Assembly: GCF_041817755.1 (NCBI RefSeq)
Contig: NZ_JBGYBX010000055.1
Coordinates: 1-64,000 of the forward strand
From: Glaesserella sp041817755
Lineage (GTDB): Bacteria > Pseudomonadota > Gammaproteobacteria > Enterobacterales > Pasteurellaceae
Direction of reading: 5' to 3'
Length of the DNA stretch: 64,000 nt
Shown piece after piece: positions 8,797 through 17,157 of the stretch; position 1 is the first letter of the stretch; each line of letters opens with the position of its first letter. Below the pieces are notes generated by a model. It did no database searches. It saw nothing but the letters and a program-made list of their open reading frames with translations, and had not been told where the DNA came from. The translations under genes and the position numbers were made by a program.

Positions 8797-10008
8797 TTAT
8801 TTATTGTCATCCGCCATACTGACCGCTGCGGTAAACAGCACGTCGGTCGATGAATTCAGCGCTGTTTCCGCCGAATCTTGGATAACCCCGATAATAAAGC
8901 CGACACCGATCACTTGTGCGGCAACATCATTCGGAATATTAAACAAACTACAGGCAAGCGGAATCAGTAAGAGCGAACCGCCGGCAACACCTGACGCTCC
9001 ACACGCACAGATCGATGCGACAAAGCTTAATAAAATTGCCGTCCAAAGATCCGGTGTAATTCCTTGCGTATATGCCGCCGCTAAAGTTAATACGGTAATG
9101 GTAATCGCCGCACCTGCCATATTAATAGTTGCACCGAGCGGAATAGAAACGGAATAAATTTCCTCTTTTAGACCTAGACGTTTCGCTAATCCCATATTCA
9201 CCGGAATATTCGCGGCAGAACTACGGGTAAAGAACGCCGTGACACCGCTTTCACGCAGACAAGTGAATGTGAGCGGATACGGATTACGGCGTAATTTCCA
9301 ATACACCAATAACGGATTAAGAATGAAGGCTACAATCGCCATCGCACCGAGTAATACGCCGAGCAAGCGTGCATAATCTTGAAATGCATCAAGACCGTTC
9401 GTCGCCACGGTTTCCGCAACCAAACCGAAGACTCCGACCGGTGCAAACGCAATCACAATTTTCACAACAAATGAAACCGCATCCGACATATCATTCAATA
9501 GTACTTTTGTACTCGGCGCCGCATGACGAAGGGCAATTCCTAAACCGATGGACCATGCCAAAATACCGATAAAGTTACCATTGGTAATTGCGCCTAACGG
9601 ATTATCCACCACGTTAAAAATAACGGTTTTTAGCACTTCACCAACCCCTTGCGGTGGTGCTAATCCGTCCGGACTGACAACCAATTCAAGTGTGGTCGGG
9701 AATAAATAACTTAAAATAACCGCCGTCACCGCCGCAACAAATGTTCCCAGTGCATACATGACCAAAATCGGCTTCAAACGCCCGTCCGTGCCGACTTCTT
9801 TATTGGCAATGGCCGAAAGAACCAAAGAAAAAACCAAAATCGGCGCAATCGCCCGTAACGATTTAACAAAAAATTGACCTAAAACGCCGACTTTGATTGC
9901 CCATTCTTTATGGATGGTTGCAAGCAGAATACCTAATACGAGAAAAATGGCGATACGTAAGACCAAATTTCCGCCCAGAATTTTAGAAGATAACGAAGAA
10001 TGACTCAT
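8797..10008 (-). CDS. sstT: Serine/threonine:sodium symporter SstT
   Basis: The 403-residue protein belongs to the dicarboxylate/amino acid:cation symporter family and matches the SstT branch, which takes up L-serine and L-threonine with sodium. Visible are the N-terminal hydrophobic helices, the SSAANIPVNMGLAKRLGL stretch (equivalent to the serine-rich re-entrant loop) near residue 260, and the C-terminal LNSSTDVLFTAAVS substrate/sodium-binding region. The length equals the family norm. It is preceded by a 240-base divergent spacer shared with dgkA and ends at its own terminator, so it is likely transcribed alone. Confidence 0.96.
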   Translation of the reverse strand: MSHSSLSSKILGGNLVLRIAIFLVLGILLATIHKEWAIKVGVLGQFFVKSLRAIAPILVFSLVLSAIANKEVGTDGRLKPILVMYALGTFVAAVTAVILSYLFPTTLELVVSPDGLAPPQGVGEVLKTVIFNVVDNPLGAITNGNFIGILAWSIGLGIALRHAAPSTKVLLNDMSDAVSFVVKIVIAFAPVGVFGLVAETVATNGLDAFQDYARLLGVLLGAMAIVAFILNPLLVYWKLRRNPYPLTFTCLRESGVTAFFTRSSAANIPVNMGLAKRLGLKEEIYSVSIPLGATINMAGAAITITVLTLAAAYTQGITPDLWTAILLSFVASICACGASGVAGGSLLLIPLACSLFNIPNDVAAQVIGVGFIIGVIQDSAETALNSSTDVLFTAAVSMADDNK

Positions 10009-10208
10009 AAAGCTTCCTGTAAGACAAAAATGAATAAACGGCTAGCCATCTATCCGCCTGAATTTGAGAGTGACGAGATTAACTGAAAAAGCGGGATAAG
10101 TGAATAACTTTTATTTATTTCTGCTCATAATTTTTTTAGCACTCAATCTTTTTAACATTTTACTAAACAATCCGCAAATTTCACTGTGCGCTCTTCTTTT
10201 GTTTAAGG

Positions 10209-10214
10209 TAGAAT
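10209..10214 (+). promoter_or_regulatory. Candidate -10 box for dgkA
   Basis: TAGAAT lies 35 bases before the dgkA start in the divergent sstT-dgkA spacer. The region upstream has no good -35 hexamer, so confidence is low. I see no clear operator in the rest of the spacer (10009-10248), which is AT-rich. Confidence 0.35.
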
Positions 10215-10248
10215 GACGACCGTTTTTTATATTTAAAAAGAGAGAGCG

Positions 10249-10611
10249 ATGAAACCCGAAAACAAAGCAAATTTCCAACGAATTATTCGAGCCGCCGGCT
10301 ATTCCATGAAGGGATTAAAAAGTGCCTATATTCATGAAGCGGCGTTTCGGCAAGAAGTATGGCTGTCACTTGTATTAATTCCTCTCGGCTTCATTTTAGG
10401 TCACGGTATCATTGAAAAAATTTTACTCGTCGGTTCCGTTCTCATCGTGCTGGTTGCCGAACTGCTCAATAGTGCCGTGGAATCGGTGGTGGATCGCATT
10501 GGATCGGAATATCATGAATTATCAGGTAGAGCAAAAGATATCGGCTCCGCAGCTGTTTTTATCGCCATGATATTCACCGGACTCACTTGGGGCTTAATTT
10601 TATTTTTCTGA
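10249..10611 (+). CDS. dgkA: Diacylglycerol kinase (prokaryotic type)
   Basis: DgkA is a small trimeric inner-membrane enzyme that phosphorylates diacylglycerol, recycling lipid released by envelope-glycan synthesis. The 120 residues show the N-terminal amphipathic segment, EAAFRQE near residue 28 and the hallmark VAELLNSAVESVVDR near residue 69, then two further membrane helices. The start follows a purine-rich AAAGAGAGAG site. The L,D-transpeptidase gene begins 4 bases after the stop, so the two are almost certainly co-transcribed. Confidence 0.97.
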   Translation: MKPENKANFQRIIRAAGYSMKGLKSAYIHEAAFRQEVWLSLVLIPLGFILGHGIIEKILLVGSVLIVLVAELLNSAVESVVDRIGSEYHELSGRAKDIGSAAVFIAMIFTGLTWGLILFF

Positions 10612-10614
10612 TTT

Positions 10615-11196
10615 ATGCGAAACCTTTTCTTTTGGCTATGTTTAATATTACTGATTGCAGGTGGAGTTATGGGTTATGCGCAATTTTCAAAAAATGATAT
10701 GACTAAGGCTATTCTTCAAGAGGAAAAAAGCGCATTACCACTGGTTTCACTAGATCAACCGTTACCTCAACTGAACATTGATCGTTTGGTTGTGTTTAAA
10801 GCCAAACGTCAAATGTGGGTCTACCATGGTGAGCAACTCGTAAAAATTTATCCGATTGCTCTGGGCTTTAATCCTATCGGCCACAAACAATTTGAAGGCG
10901 ACGGCAAAACACCGGAAGGGGTTTATCGCATCAATGAACGCAATCCCAACAGCAGTTACCATAAAAATTTAGGAATATCATACCCGAACGAAGCCGATAA
11001 AGCTTATGCGGTATCCCAAGGAAAATCGCCCGGCGGATTAATTAAAATTCACGGGCTACGTAACGGAAGCGGTTCGATAGGACGTCTTCACCTACTTAAA
11101 GATTGGACTCACGGCTGTATTGCAGTCACCAATCAAGAAATCGATGAACTCTATCAAAACGTCGTACATAACGCCGAAATAGCGATTCATCCTTAA
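10615..11196 (+). CDS. L,D-transpeptidase (YkuD) family protein
   Basis: The 193-residue protein has an N-terminal hydrophobic segment (residues 3-22) acting as a membrane anchor or signal, then a YkuD catalytic domain from about residue 55. The diagnostic motif is THGCIAVTNQEIDELY near residue 166, with the nucleophilic cysteine; the paired IHGLR histidine is near residue 144. The family normally has SHGCIR, so Thr replaces Ser and Ala replaces Arg here. Such enzymes form 3-3 peptidoglycan cross-links, attach outer-membrane lipoproteins or, in some cases, cleave these bonds. It resembles the short YafK-like group more than the LysM-containing ErfK/YbiS group. The precise activity cannot be assigned. 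Confidence 0.82.
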   Translation: MRNLFFWLCLILLIAGGVMGYAQFSKNDMTKAILQEEKSALPLVSLDQPLPQLNIDRLVVFKAKRQMWVYHGEQLVKIYPIALGFNPIGHKQFEGDGKTPEGVYRINERNPNSSYHKNLGISYPNEADKAYAVSQGKSPGGLIKIHGLRNGSGSIGRLHLLKDWTHGCIAVTNQEIDELYQNVVHNAEIAIHP

Positions 11197-11200
11197 CCGA

Positions 11201-11218
11201 ATTGATAATATTATCAAT
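11201..11218. promoter_or_regulatory. Perfect 18-base palindrome upstream of ushA
   Basis: ATTGATAATATTATCAAT is its own complement over all 18 bases. It sits 42 bases before the ushA ATG and 4 bases after the preceding stop codon. It contains TTGAT and ATCAA half-sites like those of FNR, but with a 6-base spacer instead of 4, so it is not a standard FNR box. It could be an operator for an unidentified regulator or simply a short A/T hairpin. Confidence 0.4.
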
Positions 11219-11260
11219 ATAACCTTGTTTAATAATTCATTCATATAAAAAGGTGCTCTT

Positions 11261-12904
11261 ATGAAATTTACCAAAACGCTACTCTCCGCAGCGCTGTTAA
11301 GCGCAACGACCGCAATGGCTTACGAAGCGGATAAAACCTATCGTTTTACCGTATTACACACCAACGACACACACGGTCACTTTTGGAAAAACGATAAAAG
11401 CGAATACGGTTTCGCCGCCCAAAAAACGTTGATTGACACTATCCGTAAAGAAGTAGAAAGCAAAGACGGTGCCGTGATTATCCTGAATGCGGGCGACTTT
11501 AATACCGGTGTACCGGAATCCGACATGCAAAACGCCAAACCCGATATTGAAGGCATGAATATGTTAGGTTATGAAGCCGCCGTATTAGGTAACCATGAGT
11601 TCGACTTCCCTCTTCAAATATTGGAGCTACAAGAAAAATGGGCAACCTTTCCTTTCCTATCCGCCAACGTTATCAACAAAAAAACCAAAAAACCTTTAGT
11701 CAAACCTTACATCATTTTAAATAAAAACGGCTTAAAAGTTGCCGTTGTCGGCTTAACAACGGAAGATACCGCTAAATTAGGCAATCCGGATGTCACCGAT
11801 CATGTTATTTTCAAAAATCCGATTGAAACCGCCAAAGCGACCTTGGCTGAAATCAATAAAAAAGAAAAACCGGATGTCCGCATCGCTCTCACCCATATGG
11901 GTTACTATCCTAACGCGCAACACGGTTCCAACGCTCCGGGCGACGTTACACTTGCCAGAACCTTAGAAAAAGGGGCATTCGATCTCATTATCGGCGGTCA
12001 TACGCACGATACGGTTTGCGTTGACGAAAAAGGGGAATTCAAAGTGAAATACACCCCGGGTGAAGAATGCAAACCGGATTTTCAAAACGGCACGTGGATC
12101 GTTCAAGCCGGTGAATGGGCAAAATATTTAGGTCGCGCGGATTTTGAATTCAAAAACGGCGAAACGAAATTGGTTAAATACGAACTCATTCCAATCAACC
12201 TGAAACAGCGGATTAAATTGGCGGACGGTAAAAGCGAATACAAACTCTACCAAGCCGAAATCACCGAAGACAAAGCGGTATTCGAACACTTGAAAAAATA
12301 CCAAGACGAAGGTGATAAACTACTCGGAGTGAAAGTCGGCGACATCAAAGGTAAATTGGAAGGTGATCGCAAAATCATCCGTTTCCACCAAACCAACCTA
12401 GGTCGTCTCATCGCTCAATCTCAAATGGAACGCGTTAAAGCGGACGTCGGCGTGATGAACTCCGGCGGAATCCGCGCCTCCCTTAATGAAGGAGCGACGA
12501 CTTACAAAGATCTGTTAACGGTTCAACCGTTCGGCAATATGATTTCTACCGTTGATTTGACCGGCAAAGAACTCATCGAATTCTTAAACGTTGTTGCCTT
12601 AAAAGAGCCGGATACCGGTGCTTATCCGCAATTCGCCGGTATTTCCATGGTGGTTGACCGCACGGCAAAACAAGTCTCCGATGTCAAAATCGGCGGACAA
12701 CCGATCGATTTGGCGAAAAAATATAAAGTGTCCATTCCAGACTACTGTGCGAACGGCGGCGACGGTTATCCGTTACTTAAAAAGCACCCGAGCTATGTCA
12801 ACACCGGCTTTATTGATGCCGAAATGTTGAAAAAATATTTTGAAGAAAATTCCCCTATTGACGCTTCAAAATATGATCCGAAAGATGACATCATCTTTAA
12901 ATAA
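11261..12904 (+). CDS. ushA: Periplasmic UDP-sugar hydrolase / 5'-nucleotidase UshA
   Basis: UshA hydrolyses nucleotides and UDP-sugars in the periplasm, feeding nucleoside uptake. The 547 residues include a signal peptide (residues 1 to about 20, ending TAMA), a calcineurin-like metallophosphatase domain with VLHTNDTHGHF near residue 30, NAGD near residue 75, GNHEFD near residue 111 and GGHTHD near residue 246, and a C-terminal nucleotide-binding domain with GGDGYPLL near residue 500. It follows E. coli UshA closely along its length. Pasteurellaceae also have the related NadN (NAD nucleotidase), which is longer; the similarity and length here favour UshA. An inverted uptake-signal pair forms the terminator. 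Confidence 0.9.
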   Translation: MKFTKTLLSAALLSATTAMAYEADKTYRFTVLHTNDTHGHFWKNDKSEYGFAAQKTLIDTIRKEVESKDGAVIILNAGDFNTGVPESDMQNAKPDIEGMNMLGYEAAVLGNHEFDFPLQILELQEKWATFPFLSANVINKKTKKPLVKPYIILNKNGLKVAVVGLTTEDTAKLGNPDVTDHVIFKNPIETAKATLAEINKKEKPDVRIALTHMGYYPNAQHGSNAPGDVTLARTLEKGAFDLIIGGHTHDTVCVDEKGEFKVKYTPGEECKPDFQNGTWIVQAGEWAKYLGRADFEFKNGETKLVKYELIPINLKQRIKLADGKSEYKLYQAEITEDKAVFEHLKKYQDEGDKLLGVKVGDIKGKLEGDRKIIRFHQTNLGRLIAQSQMERVKADVGVMNSGGIRASLNEGATTYKDLLTVQPFGNMISTVDLTGKELIEFLNVVALKEPDTGAYPQFAGISMVVDRTAKQVSDVKIGGQPIDLAKKYKVSIPDYCANGGDGYPLLKKHPSYVNTGFIDAEMLKKYFEENSPIDASKYDPKDDIIFK

Positions 12905-12911
12905 TTAATTG

Positions 12912-12960
12912 ACAAGCGGTGAGATTGGTAAAAAGTTTTACAAATCTCACCGCTTGTTTT
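12912..12960 (+). terminator. Terminator made of inverted DNA uptake signals, after ushA
   Basis: ACAAGCGGTGAGATT (12912-12926) pairs perfectly over 15 bases with its complement at 12943-12957, followed by TTTT. Both arms start with the Apl-type uptake core, and the loop carries an A/T tract. Confidence 0.9.
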
Positions 12961-12996
12961 ATACCGCACCGTTTTTATCAACCGATAGTGACCACC

Positions 12997-15564
12997 ATGA
13001 ATATAGCCGATCTGAAAAGCCGACTGGCCGATTTCAATACCCGACAAAAGCAAGCCTTTACCGATAGCAATGTGATTGAATTAATTCATCAACGCAGTGA
13101 TTTTTATGATCGATTGTTACAACAGCTTTGGCGTCAATATGCGTTGGATCAGCGCACTGATTTGGCATTAGTCGCCGTCGGCGGTTACGGGCGACGCGAA
13201 ATGTTCCCCTTGTCCGATTTGGATATTTTGATCTTGACGGAACAGCCTTTAGATACCGACACGCACACCACGCTCAATGAAATCGTTAATTTACTGTGGG
13301 ACAGCAAATTTCAAGTCGGGTCTGCAATCCGCACCGTGGATGAATGTATTGATGTCGGATTAACGGAAATCAGCGTCGCCACCAACATGTTGGAAAGCCG
13401 CTGTTTATGCGGAAATCCAACTTTATGGCAGCAACTTTCCGACCGATTGAATCAACCTGACTTTTGGGCTATCGATGATTTTTTCCGAGCCAAAATGCAA
13501 GAAAAAGAAGAACGTTACGCCCGTTATCACAACACCAGCTACAACTTGGAGCCCGATCTCAAACACAGCCCCGGCGGACTGCGGGATCTGCATCTGCTCT
13601 CTTGGATCATGTTACGCCACTACGGAATACATACCTTTGCCGATTTATCCGATAAAGGTATCTTGTTCCCCGAAGAATATCGGGAATTGGCGCAAGCCCG
13701 GCAAACGCTGTTCAACATGCGCTTTGCCTTGCATTTACAATTGAAACGCTACGATAACCGTCTCCGTTTTGATCGCCAACTTCAACTCAGCGAACAACTC
13801 GGCTATCAAGGTGAAGGTAACCAACCCGTAGAAGCGATGATGAAACATTTCTTCCAAGCAACCCAATCCATCTCTCAGCTCACTCAGCTTGTACTTAACA
13901 GCTTTGAACAGATTGAACTACTGGATTTGCAAAAAACCGGCGCCAACCAACCGCTTGACTCGGTCTTTTTCTTACGGGATAACACTATTTTCTGTCAAAA
14001 CCATATCAGCTTACGCCAACATCCTCACACCATTTTGGATCTGTTTTACCATTTAACCCAACATCCCGAAGCGACGGTATCGGCAACAACATTACGCTAT
14101 CTACGTCTCACCTTGCAAAGTTTAACCCATCCGTTAAACGAACTGCCGCATGCCCGCCGTCGCTTTATTCAACTGTTCGAACAGCCGAACGCTATCAAAC
14201 TGGCGATCGAGCCGATGCACCGCTTGGGCGTGCTGAGCGCCTATCTCCCGCAATGGAAAGGCATTGAAGGGTTAATGCAGTTCGATTTGTTTCATATGTA
14301 CACCGTTGACGAACACACCGTTCGCGTTATGCTGAAACTTGAAAGCTTTCTCGAACCGAAAAATAACGAACATCCGTTGTGCTACGAGATTTTTCCGACA
14401 CTGCCGAATCGACCGTTATTATATCTCGCCGCCTTATTTCACGACATCGCCAAAGGGCGGGAAGGTGATCATGCCAAGCTCGGTGCCGTCGATATGCGTC
14501 AATTTGCCCTGCAGCACGGCTTTAACCAGGCAGACACCGATTTCATGGTGTGGCTGGTCGCCGAACATTTGACCATGTCGATTACCGCACAACGACGGGA
14601 CATCCATGATCCCGAGGTGATTAAAGAATTTGCAAAAATCGTCGGCAATCAGACCGCTTTATCCGCTCTTACCTGTTTGACGGTTGCCGATATTTGTGCA
14701 ACTAACGTAACCCTGTGGAACGATTGGAAACGCTCCCTCTTTCGCAATTTATACCAATTTACTCAACGGCAGCTGCAACTGGGACATGAAAAGTCAATCG
14801 ACTATCAACAACTCGGACTTGAACATAAATCCCATGCTATGGCGACATTACAAGCCCAATGTTCTCCCGAACAATTGGACAGACTGACCGCCTTTTGGCA
14901 ACGTTGCCCTGACAGCTATTTCGTCCGAAACAGCGCTAAACAACTGGTATGGCATGCGTTACGCATGATCGAACAACCGATATTACCGCTCGTCCTAATC
15001 AGTAATGAACACGCCCGCGGCGCAACGGAAATTTTCATTCATTGTGTGGATCAACCTCAACTGTTCGCCCGTATCGCCCACACCTTAAGCCAAAAAAAGA
15101 TCAGTATTCATGCGGCTCAAATTTTGACCTCCGACGACGGTTTGGTATTGGACAGCTTTATCGTCACGGAAAATAACGGACAACCGCTGGATGACGAACG
15201 TAACAAGCATGCACATAAGGCATTGCTCGCCAACTTAACGTCATCGGTACACAAAACCTTTAAGCCAATCAAAAATCCGGTTAAACATCAATCGTTTAAA
15301 CGTAAAACCAAAGTTCGTTTTTTAACGGATTCCAAAACCAATCAAACGGCCTTTGAATTATTTACGTTAGATCGTGACGGCTTGTTAGCGCAAATCGGCG
15401 ATATTTTTAATCAACTTGAACTGAATTTGCTTAATGCGAAGATCACCACAATCGGCGAGCGCGTTGAAGACTTTTTCGTAGTCAATACCAAAACTAATCA
15501 AGCCTTAACCGATACTGAGAAAAAGACATTGAAAGAGCGCATTCTCCGTGAGCTGGAAAACTGA
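12997..15564 (+). CDS. glnD: Bifunctional uridylyltransferase/uridylyl-removing enzyme GlnD
   Basis: GlnD senses glutamine and adds or removes UMP on the PII protein, which in turn steers glutamine synthetase adenylylation by GlnE. In the 855 residues the order is: nucleotidyltransferase domain (GGYGRREMFPLSDLDIL near residue 62), a linker, the HD domain for UMP removal (LFHDIAKGREGDH near residue 480), and two C-terminal ACT domains (from about 675 and 785) that bind glutamine. The ATG at 12997 is chosen because the longer frame opening at 12919 would start inside the ushA terminator, and MNIADLK fits the family. glnE, its partner, is also in this window. Confidence 0.96.
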   Translation: MNIADLKSRLADFNTRQKQAFTDSNVIELIHQRSDFYDRLLQQLWRQYALDQRTDLALVAVGGYGRREMFPLSDLDILILTEQPLDTDTHTTLNEIVNLLWDSKFQVGSAIRTVDECIDVGLTEISVATNMLESRCLCGNPTLWQQLSDRLNQPDFWAIDDFFRAKMQEKEERYARYHNTSYNLEPDLKHSPGGLRDLHLLSWIMLRHYGIHTFADLSDKGILFPEEYRELAQARQTLFNMRFALHLQLKRYDNRLRFDRQLQLSEQLGYQGEGNQPVEAMMKHFFQATQSISQLTQLVLNSFEQIELLDLQKTGANQPLDSVFFLRDNTIFCQNHISLRQHPHTILDLFYHLTQHPEATVSATTLRYLRLTLQSLTHPLNELPHARRRFIQLFEQPNAIKLAIEPMHRLGVLSAYLPQWKGIEGLMQFDLFHMYTVDEHTVRVMLKLESFLEPKNNEHPLCYEIFPTLPNRPLLYLAALFHDIAKGREGDHAKLGAVDMRQFALQHGFNQADTDFMVWLVAEHLTMSITAQRRDIHDPEVIKEFAKIVGNQTALSALTCLTVADICATNVTLWNDWKRSLFRNLYQFTQRQLQLGHEKSIDYQQLGLEHKSHAMATLQAQCSPEQLDRLTAFWQRCPDSYFVRNSAKQLVWHALRMIEQPILPLVLISNEHARGATEIFIHCVDQPQLFARIAHTLSQKKISIHAAQILTSDDGLVLDSFIVTENNGQPLDDERNKHAHKALLANLTSSVHKTFKPIKNPVKHQSFKRKTKVRFLTDSKTNQTAFELFTLDRDGLLAQIGDIFNQLELNLLNAKITTIGERVEDFFVVNTKTNQALTDTEKKTLKERILRELEN

Positions 15565-15601
15565 TCATGGAAAAATTTCGGCAAATCCGAGCAATTTACG
15601 C

Positions 15602-15607
15602 TATAAT
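15602..15607 (+). promoter_or_regulatory. Candidate -10 box for lolB-ispE-prs
   Basis: A perfect TATAAT lies 39 bases before the lolB start in the glnD-lolB spacer. No strong -35 is present, so this rests on the -10 match and its location. Confidence 0.45.
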
Positions 15608-15646
15608 TCGTGCAGATTCGTTCTTTTTTGATACCACAGGAAAAAA

Positions 15647-16279
15647 ATGAAAACATTCACTAAGGTTCTTACGCTGAGTACATTACTGATACTCACCGGC
15701 TGCCAATCCGTGTTGGATGCTCCGACTCAAGTCGCCAAGCCTACCGTCAATATTCCGCACGATGACACACAATGGCAACAACATTTGACGCAATTGGCAC
15801 AAATTAAAGCCTACACGGCAAAAGGACAATTCGGTTACATTTCTCCGGAAGAACGTTTTTCTTCACACTTTGATTGGCAATATAAAACGCCGACCGATTT
15901 TGGTTTAACCTTATCTTCAAACCTCTCCAGTAAATCATTAAAATTACAACGCAATAGGATCGGCATGACCATTTCCGACAGTGAAGGTAACTCCCGTACC
16001 GAAGCGGATGTGAATGCGTTAATGAAAGAGATTATCGGTGTTTCGTTTCCGATTGATCAGTTCGCTTACTGGGTAAAAGGTCAACCAGAAGCCAACGGTC
16101 GTTATATCATCAATGAAAAGCGCCAATTGTCAGAATTCGATTACCCGATTAACGGCACGATTTGGAAAGCCAGTTTCGTTGAATACCATGAAGATCGCAC
16201 GCCGAACCTACCGAAACTTATCGTGTTGGTCAACGGCGAACAAACCTTGAAAATTCGTATTGATCAATGGACTTACTGA
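15647..16279 (+). CDS. lolB: Outer-membrane lipoprotein receptor LolB
   Basis: LolB accepts lipoproteins from periplasmic LolA and inserts them into the outer membrane. The 210-residue precursor has a lipoprotein signal with lipobox LTGC; the acylated cysteine is residue 19. The mature part shows the LolB pattern: YTAKGQFGYISPEERFSSHFDWQY near residues 56-79 and the C-terminal beta strands ending LKIRIDQWTY. The lolB-ispE-prs order is the common gammaproteobacterial one. Its stop overlaps the ispE start, indicating translational coupling. Confidence 0.95.
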   Translation: MKTFTKVLTLSTLLILTGCQSVLDAPTQVAKPTVNIPHDDTQWQQHLTQLAQIKAYTAKGQFGYISPEERFSSHFDWQYKTPTDFGLTLSSNLSSKSLKLQRNRIGMTISDSEGNSRTEADVNALMKEIIGVSFPIDQFAYWVKGQPEANGRYIINEKRQLSEFDYPINGTIWKASFVEYHEDRTPNLPKLIVLVNGEQTLKIRIDQWTY

Positions 16280-17157
16280 TGCAAAAACGTGTTACTTTTC
16301 CCAGCCCGGCAAAGCTAAACTTATTTCTGTATATCAACGGCAAGCGCCCGGACGGCTATCATGAATTGCAAACGTTGTTTCAATTTCTTACTTTCGGTGA
16401 TGATATTGAAATTGAAATTACTGACGAACCGACAATCACCCTCGTGAATAATATTGACGATGTTCCTCCCGAACAAAACCTGATCTACCGAGCTGCAAAA
16501 TGTTTGCAAAATCAGACCGCTTGTAAGCTCGGTGCAAAAATCGGCGTCACCAAACGCCTACCGATGGGCGGCGGGGTTGGCGGCGGATCATCCAATGCTG
16601 CAACCGTACTTATTGCCTTAAATCATTTATGGAAAACCAATCTCTCGCTGCAAGCCCTTGCCGATATCGGCTTAACGTTAGGCGCGGATGTGCCGATCTT
16701 CGTTCGAGGCGTTGCGGCATTTGCCGAAGGTGTCGGTGAAAAATTAACGCCTTGTCAGCTGAAAGAAAAATGGTATGTTGTCCTCAAGCCGAACGTCTCC
16801 ATTTCAACAGCCTTGATTTTCGGTCATCCGGCGCTCACCCGCAATACGCCAAAACGTTCATTTCAAGAATTATTACATTCTCCTTGGGCAAACGATTGCG
16901 AAAAAATTGCCCGAGATCTCTATTCAGAGGTTGATGAATTACTGACGTGGTTGGTACAATATGCGCCGTCTCGGTTAACGGGCACCGGTGCCTGTGTATT
17001 TGCCGAATTTGAAACGGAAGAGGAAGCACGCCGTATTTTCTCCCTTAAGCCTGACCATATTGAAGGCTTTGTTGCTCAGGGACAAAACGTTTCACCCTTA
17101 CATCAAACACTAAATTTATTTTCCCAATTTAACTCAGAGGTTCCCCCAAATGCCTGA
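16279..17157 (+). CDS. ispE: 4-diphosphocytidyl-2-C-methyl-D-erythritol kinase
   Basis: IspE is the fourth step of the non-mevalonate (MEP) isoprenoid pathway. The 292 residues show the GHMP kinase ATP loop (MGGGVGGGSSNAATV near residue 96), the N-terminal PSPAKLNLFLY and a C-terminal TGTGACVFAEF motif. The start chosen is the ATG at 16279, which overlaps the lolB stop (TGATG); an ATG 12 bases upstream is in frame, but the family's N-terminus fits the shorter form. It overlaps prs by 8 bases. A perfect uptake core lies at 16516-16524. Confidence 0.96.
   Translation: MQKRVTFPSPAKLNLFLYINGKRPDGYHELQTLFQFLTFGDDIEIEITDEPTITLVNNIDDVPPEQNLIYRAAKCLQNQTACKLGAKIGVTKRLPMGGGVGGGSSNAATVLIALNHLWKTNLSLQALADIGLTLGADVPIFVRGVAAFAEGVGEKLTPCQLKEKWYVVLKPNVSISTALIFGHPALTRNTPKRSFQELLHSPWANDCEKIARDLYSEVDELLTWLVQYAPSRLTGTGACVFAEFETEEEARRIFSLKPDHIEGFVAQGQNVSPLHQTLNLFSQFNSEVPPNA
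16516..16524 (-). repeat. DNA uptake signal core (within ispE)
   Basis: Perfect ACCGCTTGT within the coding sequence, with TTTGCAAAAT just upstream, matching the extended form of the signal on the minus strand. Confidence 0.85.

Noticed and set aside
9369..9572. Short plus-strand frame inside sstT
   Set aside because: It is the shadow of a well-supported gene on the other strand with no ribosome site or family match.
12919..12996. Longer glnD reading frame starting at 12919
   Set aside because: It begins inside the ushA terminator, has no ribosome site, and the family N-terminus starts at 12997.
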